Part shown: one piece after another, positions 1 through 7,458 of the stretch
Layout of the letters: each line of letters opens with the position of its first letter
Position numbering within the stretch: the stretch's first letter is position 1
Assembly (NCBI RefSeq): GCF_001667375.1
Contig: NZ_LZIN01000003.1
Coordinates: 1-45,005, forward strand
DNA length: 45,005 bases
DNA from: Mycolicibacter sinensis
GTDB taxonomy: Bacteria > Actinomycetota > Actinomycetes > Mycobacteriales > Mycobacteriaceae
Direction: 5' to 3'
Notes under the pieces: generated by a model
Told to the model about the DNA's origin: nothing
The model's database searches: none
The model's input: only the letters and a program-made list of their open reading frames with translations
Position numbers and translations under genes: made by a program

Positions 1-516
1 TGCCGAAGTGGCGTGCGCCGGTGGGGGTCGGGATGGGACCGGGCGTGGGCGTGGGGGTCTGTGTCGGCGGGTCTGGCATCGAGTGTGGGCGCGGCAACCT
101 CGGTCGGCGCATTGTCGGTGCCGCCGACCTGGGCCGTCGCCGCGGCGACACCGTTGGAAGCACTGGCTCCGGCGACCCTTCCGATGGCGATGTCGGCCGG
201 CGAAATGGGCGGCGTCGGAATGATCGGCGCCCCAATGTTCCTGAGCGCGTTACCCCGTGCCGCGATGGCGGCAAGCTCAAGTGGCCCGGTAGCTGTCGCC
301 GGGTTGGGCTCTGCCGCAAGCAAGTACGACCCGCCCCTCAAGGTGGTCGCCCGACCTGCCGCGGCCGGGTACGCCGCCGAATCGACCGACCCGCCGATCA
401 CCAAATACCGCTACCCGACGGTCGACGGGTATTCGCTCAACGGGCACACGCCCGCCGGCTACCGGGCGGCGATCGTCTACTTGCCGATCACCGACGACGA
501 ACCGGCCACCGTATGA
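1..516 (+). CDS. PPE family protein (SVP subgroup), 5' truncated by window edge
   Basis: The reading frame is open from base 1 and ends at TGA 514-516, so only the C-terminal part of the protein is present. The segment GALSVPPTW is the GxxSVPxxW signature of the PPE-SVP subgroup, whose members are cell-envelope or secreted proteins exported mainly by ESX-5. The usual subgroup ending, a [16 protein letters not shown] motif, appears here as LKVVARPAAAG, but the frame runs on for about 48 more residues rich in Tyr, Pro and Thr. The gene lies 95 bases upstream of an esxM/esxN-type pair in the same orientation, the usual PE/PPE-esx arrangement of ESX-5 units. The N-terminal PPE domain and the start lie outside the window. 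Confidence 0.85.
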   Translation, partial: CRSGVRRWGSGWDRAWAWGSVSAGLASSVGAATSVGALSVPPTWAVAAATPLEALAPATLPMAMSAGEMGGVGMIGAPMFLSALPRAAMAASSSGPVAVAGLGSAASKYDPPLKVVARPAAAGYAAESTDPPITKYRYPTVDGYSLNGHTPAGYRAAIVYLPITDDEPATV

Positions 517-611
517 CGGGGCGGGAAAGCCGCCGCGCGCTGCAGCGCGGTCAGATCCGCCGGACGTACCAACCAACTGTCACTTAGACAACCGCAAGGT
601 AAGGAGATGAA

Positions 612-908
612 ATGCCAACACGTTTTATGACCGATCCGGACGCGATGCGCCTCATGGCGGGCCGGTTCGATGTGCACGCCCAGACTGTCGAGGATGAGGC
701 CCGCCGGATGTGGGCGTCATCGACCAACATCTCCGGCAGCGGCTGGGGTGGCCTTGCCGAACGCACGTCCTACGACACGATGGGCCAGATGCAGAACGCG
801 TTCCGCAACATCGTGACCATGCTGCACGGGGTACGGGACGGCCTGGTTCGCGACGCCAACAACTACGAGCAGCAGGAAACTGCCTCGCAACAGATATTGA
901 GCAGCTGA
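612..908 (+). CDS. esxM: WXG100 protein, EsxM/QILSS subfamily
   Basis: This 98-residue protein has a WxG turn (SGWGGL) mid-chain and ends in QILSS, the hallmark of the EsxJ/K/M/P/W subfamily of M. tuberculosis. The NNYEQQE segment near the C-terminus fits the YxxxD/E type VII secretion signal. It should form a helical-hairpin heterodimer with the EsxN-type protein encoded 22 bases downstream and be exported by ESX-5. AAGGAGATGAA directly before ATG 612 is a strong ribosome binding site. The subfamily is very clear; which of the several near-identical M. tuberculosis paralogues it matches cannot be decided, so the symbol marks the type. Confidence 0.93.
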   Translation: MPTRFMTDPDAMRLMAGRFDVHAQTVEDEARRMWASSTNISGSGWGGLAERTSYDTMGQMQNAFRNIVTMLHGVRDGLVRDANNYEQQETASQQILSS

Positions 909-930
909 AAGTAATTGGGGGACGAGTGCT

Positions 931-1215
931 ATGACCATCAACTATCAGTTCGGTGACGTCGACGCTCATGGTGCGCTGGTGCGTGCCCAGTCGGCCTCTC
1001 TCGAGGCGGAACATCAGGCGATCGTGCACGACGTGCTGGCCGCCGGAGACTTCTGGGGCGGCGCCGGCTCGGTGGCCTGCCAGGAGTTCATCACCCAATT
1101 GGGACGCAACTTTGCGGTCATCTACGAGCAGGCCAACGCCCACGGCCAGAAGATTCAGACCGCGGGCAACAACATGGCCAGCACCGATGCGGCCGTTGGG
1201 TCCAGCTGGGCCTAG
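931..1215 (+). CDS. esxN: WXG100 protein, EsxN/Mtb9.9 subfamily
   Basis: The 94-residue protein begins MTINYQFGDVDAHG and ends in NNMASTDAAVGSSWA, nearly the textbook sequence of the Mtb9.9 group (EsxI/L/N/O/V), the partners of QILSS-type Esx proteins. The WxG turn is DFWGGAGS at about residue 43. It is co-transcribed with the EsxM-type gene and probably exported as a 1:1 dimer through ESX-5. Only 39 bases separate its stop from the GTG start of the polysaccharide priming transferase, so read-through into that operon is likely. The tail of a second EsxN-type gene lies on the opposite strand at the right end of the window. Confidence 0.94.
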   Translation: MTINYQFGDVDAHGALVRAQSASLEAEHQAIVHDVLAAGDFWGGAGSVACQEFITQLGRNFAVIYEQANAHGQKIQTAGNNMASTDAAVGSSWA

Positions 1216-1254
1216 CGGCATCGAGCCGAACCCAAAGACAGTGGGGGACTGACC

Positions 1255-2871
1255 GTGACGACCGGTTACCGCGCAGCCGATATTCGGGGCAACGTCGCGC
1301 CAGCCGCTCTGCATCCGGCGGTGCGCGGCTGGAATCAACAGCTGCGCTCCCTGTCGGTAGCCAAACACGTAGGAGCCGAGCTTAATTCGGTGCGTCCCGA
1401 GCCCCTTGACTCCTTCGCGACGCTGTCTCTTCGGGCACGATGGCAGCACCGGTACGGCAATTGGCTGCTGCTCTCAGATGGCATTGTCGTGAGTGTTGTT
1501 GTGGTGGCGGCGCACATTCTGCGGTTCGGCAACATGACGAGCGGCAGCCTGTGGACGGGGCGAACGTCGGTTTCCTACTTGGCTGTTTCGGTGCTGATCG
1601 GGTCGATGTGGACGCTGGCGCTGGCGATTTATCACACCCGTGCACATCAAGTGATCGGGGCCGGCCCCGAGGAGTTCCGTCGGGTGTGGACGGCGACGTT
1701 GTCTCTGTTCGGAGCCATCGCCGTCGTCTCGACGCTGTTCAAACTCGACATCGCTCGCGGCTATCTTGCGGTCGCGTTTCCGCTCGGATTAGTCGCACTT
1801 TCGGCAAATCGCCATCTGGCCCGGAGGTATATCGCAGGGCAGCGCCGCCACGGCCGATTCATGACTGCCGTGCTGGCCGTGGGCGGGGCTGAATCGGTCA
1901 CCGACCTTGCACAGTCGCTGGCACGGCATCCGGCTGACGGTTACACCGTCGTCGGTGTATGTACCCCCGGTGTTCCCCAGGACGAGGACTTCACGCTTAT
2001 CGTTCCCGGACTAGGTCCGCTGCGGGTGTTCCCCTACGACTCCGACATCACTTTCGCGATCATGGCATCGCAGGCCGACACCGTCGCATTGACCTCGTCA
2101 GGGGAGTTGGGGCCGGAGGGAATCCGCGATCTGTCTTGGCAATTGGAGAAACTCGGGGTTGATCTCGTGGTATCGCCGGGCATCGTCGATGTCGCAGGAC
2201 CGCGACTTACCGTCCGGCCGGTGGCCGACTTGCCGCTGATTCACGTGGACAAGCCGCAATACCACGGGGCCAAGCGCTTTCAGAAGCGGGCGTTTGACGT
2301 CTGCTTTTCACTGGCGGCGCTATTGGCGGCATCGCCCATCATGGTGGTTGCCGCGCTGGCAGTGAAGGCAACAAGCCCGGGACCGGTGTTCTATCGCGCG
2401 GAACGCATCGGCCTCGATGGCGTGCCGTTCCGGATGATCAAGTTCCGCACCATGATCGATGGTGCCGACCGCCGGCTGTCCGAGGTGGCCAGCCTCAACG
2501 ACAGCGTCGGCGGTGTGCTGTTCAAGGCTCGCGAGGATCCCCGAATCACCAGAGCGGGAAAGTTTCTGCGTAGGTACAGCATCGATGAACTCCCGCAGTT
2601 CATCAACGTCCTTCGGGGCGAAATGAGTGTGGTCGGCCCCAGGCCGCCACTGCGATGCGAAGTTGAGACCTACGACCACAGGGTTCGTCGTCGGCTGCTC
2701 GTGCGTCCCGGCATCACCGGACTGTGGCAGGTCAGCGGCCGATCTGATCTGTGCTGGGACGACTCGGTCCGGTTGGACCTGTCTTACGTGGAGAACTGGT
2801 CGATGCTCAACGATTTGGTGATTGCCGCAAAAACGATCGGGGCAGTCTGCGGCGCGAACGGCGCATATTGA
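1255..2871 (+). CDS. Exopolysaccharide polyprenyl-phosphate sugar-1-phosphate transferase (WcaJ/CpsE type)
   Basis: This 538-residue membrane enzyme should start repeat-unit assembly by moving a sugar-1-phosphate from a nucleotide sugar to a polyprenyl phosphate. Four hydrophobic segments lie at roughly residues 70-185, followed by a Rossmann-like CoA-binding region (about 200-300). A membrane hairpin near 350-370 leads into the catalytic core with MIKFRTM, RRYSIDELPQ, MSVVGPRPPL and RPGITGLWQVSGR, all diagnostic of the bacterial sugar transferase family. The length matches long WcaJ-type enzymes. Start GTG 1255 follows a G-rich stretch (GTGGGGGACTGACC). It sits between the esx pair and the ketosynthase. 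The sugar transferred (glucose, galactose or other) cannot be read from sequence. Confidence 0.93.
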   Translation: MTTGYRAADIRGNVAPAALHPAVRGWNQQLRSLSVAKHVGAELNSVRPEPLDSFATLSLRARWQHRYGNWLLLSDGIVVSVVVVAAHILRFGNMTSGSLWTGRTSVSYLAVSVLIGSMWTLALAIYHTRAHQVIGAGPEEFRRVWTATLSLFGAIAVVSTLFKLDIARGYLAVAFPLGLVALSANRHLARRYIAGQRRHGRFMTAVLAVGGAESVTDLAQSLARHPADGYTVVGVCTPGVPQDEDFTLIVPGLGPLRVFPYDSDITFAIMASQADTVALTSSGELGPEGIRDLSWQLEKLGVDLVVSPGIVDVAGPRLTVRPVADLPLIHVDKPQYHGAKRFQKRAFDVCFSLAALLAASPIMVVAALAVKATSPGPVFYRAERIGLDGVPFRMIKFRTMIDGADRRLSEVASLNDSVGGVLFKAREDPRITRAGKFLRRYSIDELPQFINVLRGEMSVVGPRPPLRCEVETYDHRVRRRLLVRPGITGLWQVSGRSDLCWDDSVRLDLSYVENWSMLNDLVIAAKTIGAVCGANGAY

Positions 2872-2941
2872 TCCCGCAATAAGTCATCTCAACAACAACG
2901 ATTTTGCCGCTGAAAGCGAACACCGGACGGAAAGGTGGGCC

Positions 2942-4231
2942 ATGCGACGAAATGCGTTCCCGCACGCGGTGGTGACCGGGATCGGCCTTGTCACACCGGT
3001 CGGTCGCGGAATCGAGGACTTCTTCGCGGCATTGTGCGCTCCGGTCTCCGGCCTGGTGCGCCCACCAGCGGGGCACTTCGCGGAAGGCTTGGTCGACGCG
3101 GTCGGTATCGCCCCGCAGATCGACGCCTTCAGTGTCCTTCCCGACACCGATGCAGCTGTCGCAGACCGCTTCTCGGTGACCGCATTGGCTGCTGCCGACG
3201 ATGCGATCGCAGATTCCGGCATCAGGATCGGTGTCGATGTCGACCCGTTGCGGGTCGCAGCGGTCATAGCCTCGGCCACCGGCGGCATGGAAACGTTCGA
3301 ACGGCAGGCGATCGTGCAGCACAACCGCGGGTTCGACGCGGTAGACCGCCATCTGTTCAACGGATTTCTGCCGAACATGGCGGCGGCCCGCATCGCCATC
3401 AAACACGGTATCCGCGGACCGAGCTTCGCGATCGCTTCGGCATGTACGGCCAGCGCGCACGCGATTGCCGAGGCGTTACGGCTGATCCGTGCGCGGGACG
3501 CCGACGTGGTGATCTGCGGTGGCACCGAAGGGCCACTGGGGCCCACCGGCCTGGCCGGGTTTCGCAACGCCGGCGCACTCGCCACCGGATGGGCCGAACC
3601 GGCCGCCGCGAGCAGGCCGTTCGACACCGACCGTAACGGCTTCGTGACGGCTGAAGGCGGCGGCGTACTGGTGATCGAACGTGGCGATCTCGCCGATGCG
3701 CGCGGAGGAAGCGGATACGCCGATCTCATCGGCTGTGGCGCGACAAGTGATGCCTACCATCTGGCAATTCCGCGACCGGACGCTAGTGGCATCGCCGACA
3801 GCATGCGCCTCGCGTTGCGCAACGCGGGTGTCGTACCGGCCGAGACCGGCTATCTGAATGCCCACGGCACCAGTACCCGTATCGGTGACGTCACTGAGGC
3901 AAAGGCCATACGCGCGGTCTTCGGCGAGCACCAGCCACTGGTGAGTTCGACGAAAGGCGTCACAGGGCATCTCCTGGGCGGGGCCGGCGTGGTCGAGGCA
4001 GCCGCAACGGTGCTCGCACTGGCACGCGAGCAACTCCCGCCGACGATGAATCTGGACGCTCCGGACAGCCGGTGCGATCTCAACCACCTCCGCGACCATG
4101 CGGTCGCGAAATCCGTTGAGATCGCGATGTCCAACTCGTTCGCCTTCGGCGGGCACAACGTGTCCCTGGTCTTCGGCGCCGCATCTACCCGACGTCGGCG
4201 CGAAGCACCGGTTCCGGTCGAGGAGGCCTGA
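2942..4231 (+). CDS. Stand-alone beta-ketoacyl synthase (FabF/KAS-II fold)
   Basis: This 429-residue condensing enzyme has the complete catalytic triad: Cys168 in ASACTAS, His308 in NAHGTST and His343 in TGHLLGGAG, plus the NSFAFGGHN loop near the C-terminus. FabF-type enzymes carry out decarboxylative Claisen condensation of an acyl thioester with malonyl carrier protein. No acyltransferase, ketoreductase or acyl carrier protein of the fatty-acid type is nearby; the only carrier is the peptidyl-type protein at 5852. ATG 2942 is preceded by GGAAAGGTGGGCC. An upstream in-frame start at 2822 would lie inside the transferase gene and adds residues unlike the family. It may acylate or extend a unit held on that carrier, which is inference. 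Confidence 0.9.
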   Translation: MRRNAFPHAVVTGIGLVTPVGRGIEDFFAALCAPVSGLVRPPAGHFAEGLVDAVGIAPQIDAFSVLPDTDAAVADRFSVTALAAADDAIADSGIRIGVDVDPLRVAAVIASATGGMETFERQAIVQHNRGFDAVDRHLFNGFLPNMAAARIAIKHGIRGPSFAIASACTASAHAIAEALRLIRARDADVVICGGTEGPLGPTGLAGFRNAGALATGWAEPAAASRPFDTDRNGFVTAEGGGVLVIERGDLADARGGSGYADLIGCGATSDAYHLAIPRPDASGIADSMRLALRNAGVVPAETGYLNAHGTSTRIGDVTEAKAIRAVFGEHQPLVSSTKGVTGHLLGGAGVVEAAATVLALAREQLPPTMNLDAPDSRCDLNHLRDHAVAKSVEIAMSNSFAFGGHNVSLVFGAASTRRRREAPVPVEEA

Positions 4232-4232
4232 G

Positions 4233-5855
4233 GTGGTAGCTGCGTATTCCGGTCGGCCAGCGGCCGACGCCTACGAGAACGACGAGGAAGCCATGACACA
4301 CACCATCTTCTCCGACGCTGACATCGCCTTCGCGGACACCGCCGGGTTCGGTGAGGTGATGGCCGACTTCGCCGCCGCGGCGCGACATGCGGCTGACCTA
4401 CCGGCCCTCGTGCACAACGGGAGCGCTATCACCTATCGAGAACTTGCGGCACGGATCTGCCGTACCGCGGCGCGCTACCGGCGGCGGCGAGCCGCCACGG
4501 AACGTCCGGACGCTCTGATCGGAGCGCTGGTCTCGCCGACCCCCACCGTGGCGGAGCACCTGCTCGCGATGCTGCAGGCCGGCGAAACCTACTGCCCGAT
4601 CGACGCGGCTCTGCCCGCCGGCCGGAAGATGGCGCTGGCCGCGGCACTCGGGGTCGACCATCTGGTGACGCTGGCCCCGGAACACTGCGGGGTGACGAAC
4701 CTACGGCTCCAAGTCCTTGACGAGGCCCCGGTGGCCCGGGGGGACCTTTCCTGGCAGCAGGACCATCCTGCGTACATACTGTGCACCTCGGGCTCTACCG
4801 GTGCGCCGAAACCGGTGGTGATCTCCCAGCACGCACTGGCAGTCACGGTGCGCATGCTGCGGCGGTTATTCGCGCTCACCCCCCACGACCGGGTGCTCCA
4901 ATTCGCCTCGCTGGGGTGGGACACCTGCCTGGAGGAGATGTTGCCGGCACTGACTGCCGGTGCCGCAGTCGTTTTCGACGACGCGGCACACTCGGGCTCA
5001 TTCCCGCGTTTCGTCCGCATGGTGGCGGAACGCGGAATTACGGTGCTCGACTTGCCGACGGCGTTCTGGCACGAACTGGTGCTCTTCTTGCACGAGCAAC
5101 GCGAGACCCTGCCCGATTGCGTCCGGCTGGTGGTGATCGGGGGCGAGCGGGTCGATCCAACCCGGCTGCGGCAGTGGCGGAGCCTCGACTCCGGACAGGT
5201 GATGCTGCTCAACACCTATGGGTGCACCGAAACGACGATGGTGACGCACGCGGTCCGGCTAAGTGGCCCGGGCACCGAACGGGGAGTCGCGGATCACGAG
5301 GGTGAGGTGCCGCTGGGGCGTCCCTTGGCGCACGTGCGCGATCACGTCAGTGACGACGGTGAGTTGCTGGTGGCGGGCCCCAACCTGGCCACCGGATATC
5401 TCGGCTTGCCGGAGCTCACCGCGATCGGCTTTCCGTTTGCCGACTACGGCTTTGGGCCGACGCGCTGGTTCCGAACCGGTGATGTGGTCGTCCGCCGCGA
5501 CGCCGGCTTGCTGTATCCGCGGGGGCGCATCGACGATCAGGTGAAAGTGCTCGGCGTGCGGGTCCATCCGGCTGAGGTGGAGGCGCAACTACAAAACCAT
5601 CCTGCGGTCGCGGGTGCGGTCGTGGTCGGTGAGCGGAGGCTCGGACACACGACGTTGTGTGCGTACGTGGTCGCGGCAGCCGGTACTACGTCGGCCGAGT
5701 TGAGACGACATCTGCGTGAGCGCCTACCCGCGCAATTCGTACCAAGTCGCGTGCAATTCATTGCTGCCCTGTCCTATACGAGCAGCGGAAAGATCGATCG
5801 GGCAGCGACACGAGAGGCCGCGACCGATTGCCACAGTAGAGGAGTATCTCGATGA
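4233..5855 (+). CDS. Free-standing NRPS-type adenylation domain (amino-acid activating)
   Basis: This 540-residue ANL-superfamily enzyme should form an aminoacyl-AMP and load it on the carrier protein encoded just downstream. Core motifs in order: A3 TSGSTGAPK, A4 GWDTCLEE, A5 NTYGCTETT, A7 WFRTGD, A8 GRIDDQVKVLG and A10 SSGKIDR with the catalytic lysine. Mapped by hand on GrsA, the ten pocket residues read D-T-E-D-V-I-T-M-V-K. The Asp235 equivalent fits an alpha-amino group, and acidic residues at the 239 and 278 equivalents suggest a basic side chain such as lysine. GTG 4233 has AGGAGG six bases upstream; ATG 4293 is an alternative start that loses no domain sequence. The stop overlaps the next ATG. 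Confidence 0.9.
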   Translation: MVAAYSGRPAADAYENDEEAMTHTIFSDADIAFADTAGFGEVMADFAAAARHAADLPALVHNGSAITYRELAARICRTAARYRRRRAATERPDALIGALVSPTPTVAEHLLAMLQAGETYCPIDAALPAGRKMALAAALGVDHLVTLAPEHCGVTNLRLQVLDEAPVARGDLSWQQDHPAYILCTSGSTGAPKPVVISQHALAVTVRMLRRLFALTPHDRVLQFASLGWDTCLEEMLPALTAGAAVVFDDAAHSGSFPRFVRMVAERGITVLDLPTAFWHELVLFLHEQRETLPDCVRLVVIGGERVDPTRLRQWRSLDSGQVMLLNTYGCTETTMVTHAVRLSGPGTERGVADHEGEVPLGRPLAHVRDHVSDDGELLVAGPNLATGYLGLPELTAIGFPFADYGFGPTRWFRTGDVVVRRDAGLLYPRGRIDDQVKVLGVRVHPAEVEAQLQNHPAVAGAVVVGERRLGHTTLCAYVVAAAGTTSAELRRHLRERLPAQFVPSRVQFIAALSYTSSGKIDRAATREAATDCHSRGVSR

Positions 5856-6073
5856 GCGCTGATTTCATCGTCCAGGTCTTTCGCCGCATTCTGGATACCG
5901 CGGAAGTGGATACGGATTCCGATTTCTTCGAACTCGGGGGCGATTCTCTGCTCGCCACCCGAGTGCTCAGCGCGATCGCCCGGGAATTCGGGACAGAACT
6001 GATGTTTGAGGACTTCGTCGATGATCCCTGCGCGGACGGACTTTTTGCGAAAGTCGCAGGTGTGACGCGATGA
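5852..6073 (+). CDS. Free-standing peptidyl/acyl carrier protein
   Basis: This 73-residue protein has the carrier signature FFELGGDSLLATR, with Ser32 as the 4'-phosphopantetheine attachment site. GGDS rather than GxDS with an acidic flank is the peptidyl carrier type associated with adenylation domains. It is a four-helix thiolation domain of normal length with no other domain attached. Its ATG overlaps the stop of the adenylation gene (ATGA) and its own stop overlaps the start of the amine oxidase, so the three are probably translated in a fixed ratio. It should hold the activated amino acid as a thioester for later enzymes. A phosphopantetheinyl transferase is not encoded nearby and must act in trans. 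Confidence 0.92.
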   Translation: MSADFIVQVFRRILDTAEVDTDSDFFELGGDSLLATRVLSAIAREFGTELMFEDFVDDPCADGLFAKVAGVTR

Positions 6074-7458
6074 ACGGGGCAGCTTCGCGGGTTGTCGTCG
6101 TTGGCGCCGGTTTGGCCGGGCTGACCGCAGCGGTCGAGTTGGTCGCGGCCGGGGCGGAGGTCACCGTTCTGGAGGCGCGTGATCGGGTAGGCGGCCGGGT
6201 ACACGGGGTTCCGGTGGCTGACACCGCCGTCGCCGATGCTGGTGCCGCGTATCTGGGTGTTCGGCACACCGAACTGCTTGCGCTGTTGCGCAAGCACCGT
6301 CTCGGTCTGGTCCCCACCGGAATGGCCGGAGACAGCACGTTCCTGATGTACGACCATCGAACGACATCGGCGAATCGGATGCCCCCGTTGCGTGGCGTCG
6401 CGCTCGGCAAGTTGTTCGACAGGCTCGAGGAACTCGTCGACCAGGTCGATGCCGAGGCGCCATGGCGGAGCCCACGAGCCGAATACCTCGACGGGATCAC
6501 TGCCGGGGGCTGGATGGACGATCAGGGTGTGCATCCGGATGCGCGAACCTTCTTTCCACTATTCATCGGCGAGATGATGGCGGCTGACCCATCCGCGATC
6601 TCCGCATTACACATGGCCTTCTACTTGCGTTCCGGCGGTGGAATCCGCTATCTCAACGCCTTCGAGGGCGGTGCCCAGCAATGGCGGATCGACGGCGGCG
6701 CTCATCGGCTGTGCGCGGCGCTCAGCCAGCGGCTCGGTCAGCGAGTACTCCTGGGGCATCCGGTGTACGGGATCGACCAGAATGCCGGCGGTGCGGTAGT
6801 GCGTTGCGTTTCGGCGGCTGACCGCACCCGACAGGATTATCCCGCTGATCGTGTGGTGGTCGCAGTCCCGCCACTGTTGGCCCAACGCATAGAATTCCGG
6901 CCAGGTCTGCCGACGCCACGCGCGACGGCGGCGACCCGCCCCGGTTGCGCGACCAAGGTGCATCTGACTTTTCCGGCTCCGCTATGGCGCAAGCACGGAT
7001 TGTCCGGATGGTCGCTGAGTACCAATGGGCCGCTGCTGTCGACAGTCGACGATTCCCCGCCAGACGATTCCGCCGGGGTGCTCACCGGCTTTGTGACCGG
7101 CGCCGCGACCTCGTTGTTCGGCGAACTGTCGTCAACCAAGCAACGTGACGCTGCAGTCGCGCACGTGCACCGTCTTTTTCCACAGCTGCCGGCGCCGACT
7201 CGATGCACCGTCAGCGACTGGCTGGCCGAGAAGTACAGCAGGGGAGGATATGCCGCTCTTTTCGGCCTCGGCGACTGGCTGCGCCTCGGCCCGGCCCTGA
7301 CCACGCCGCATGGCCGAGTCCACTGGGCGGGAACCGAAACCAGCTTGGAGTTCTTCGGTCTGATGGAGGGAGCCATCAGGTCGGGCCGGCGGGTGGCCGC
7401 CGAACTGATTCACGCGGCCGAACCGTCGACCGTGCCGCCCGAGGTCGTGGTCCGATGA
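6070..7458 (+). CDS. FAD-dependent amine oxidase (flavin monoamine oxidase family)
   Basis: The 462-residue protein opens with a Rossmann FAD site, VVVVGAGLAGLTAAVEL, followed by VLEARDRVGGRV, the amine oxidase/phytoene desaturase fingerprint. It closes with the C-terminal FAD motif VHWAGTETSLEFFGLMEGAI. Members oxidise amines or amino acids to imines using oxygen. Given its place between the carrier protein and the lysine aminomutase, with ATGA overlaps on both sides, the likely substrate is the free or carrier-bound amino acid of this pathway, but the sequence does not fix it. There is no signal peptide, so it is cytoplasmic. Confidence 0.9.
   Translation: MNGAASRVVVVGAGLAGLTAAVELVAAGAEVTVLEARDRVGGRVHGVPVADTAVADAGAAYLGVRHTELLALLRKHRLGLVPTGMAGDSTFLMYDHRTTSANRMPPLRGVALGKLFDRLEELVDQVDAEAPWRSPRAEYLDGITAGGWMDDQGVHPDARTFFPLFIGEMMAADPSAISALHMAFYLRSGGGIRYLNAFEGGAQQWRIDGGAHRLCAALSQRLGQRVLLGHPVYGIDQNAGGAVVRCVSAADRTRQDYPADRVVVAVPPLLAQRIEFRPGLPTPRATAATRPGCATKVHLTFPAPLWRKHGLSGWSLSTNGPLLSTVDDSPPDDSAGVLTGFVTGAATSLFGELSSTKQRDAAVAHVHRLFPQLPAPTRCTVSDWLAEKYSRGGYAALFGLGDWLRLGPALTTPHGRVHWAGTETSLEFFGLMEGAIRSGRRVAAELIHAAEPSTVPPEVVVR

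Noticed and set aside
652..1449. 265-residue minus-strand frame over the esx pair
   Set aside because: It covers two unmistakable Esx genes on the other strand and has no recognisable features of its own.
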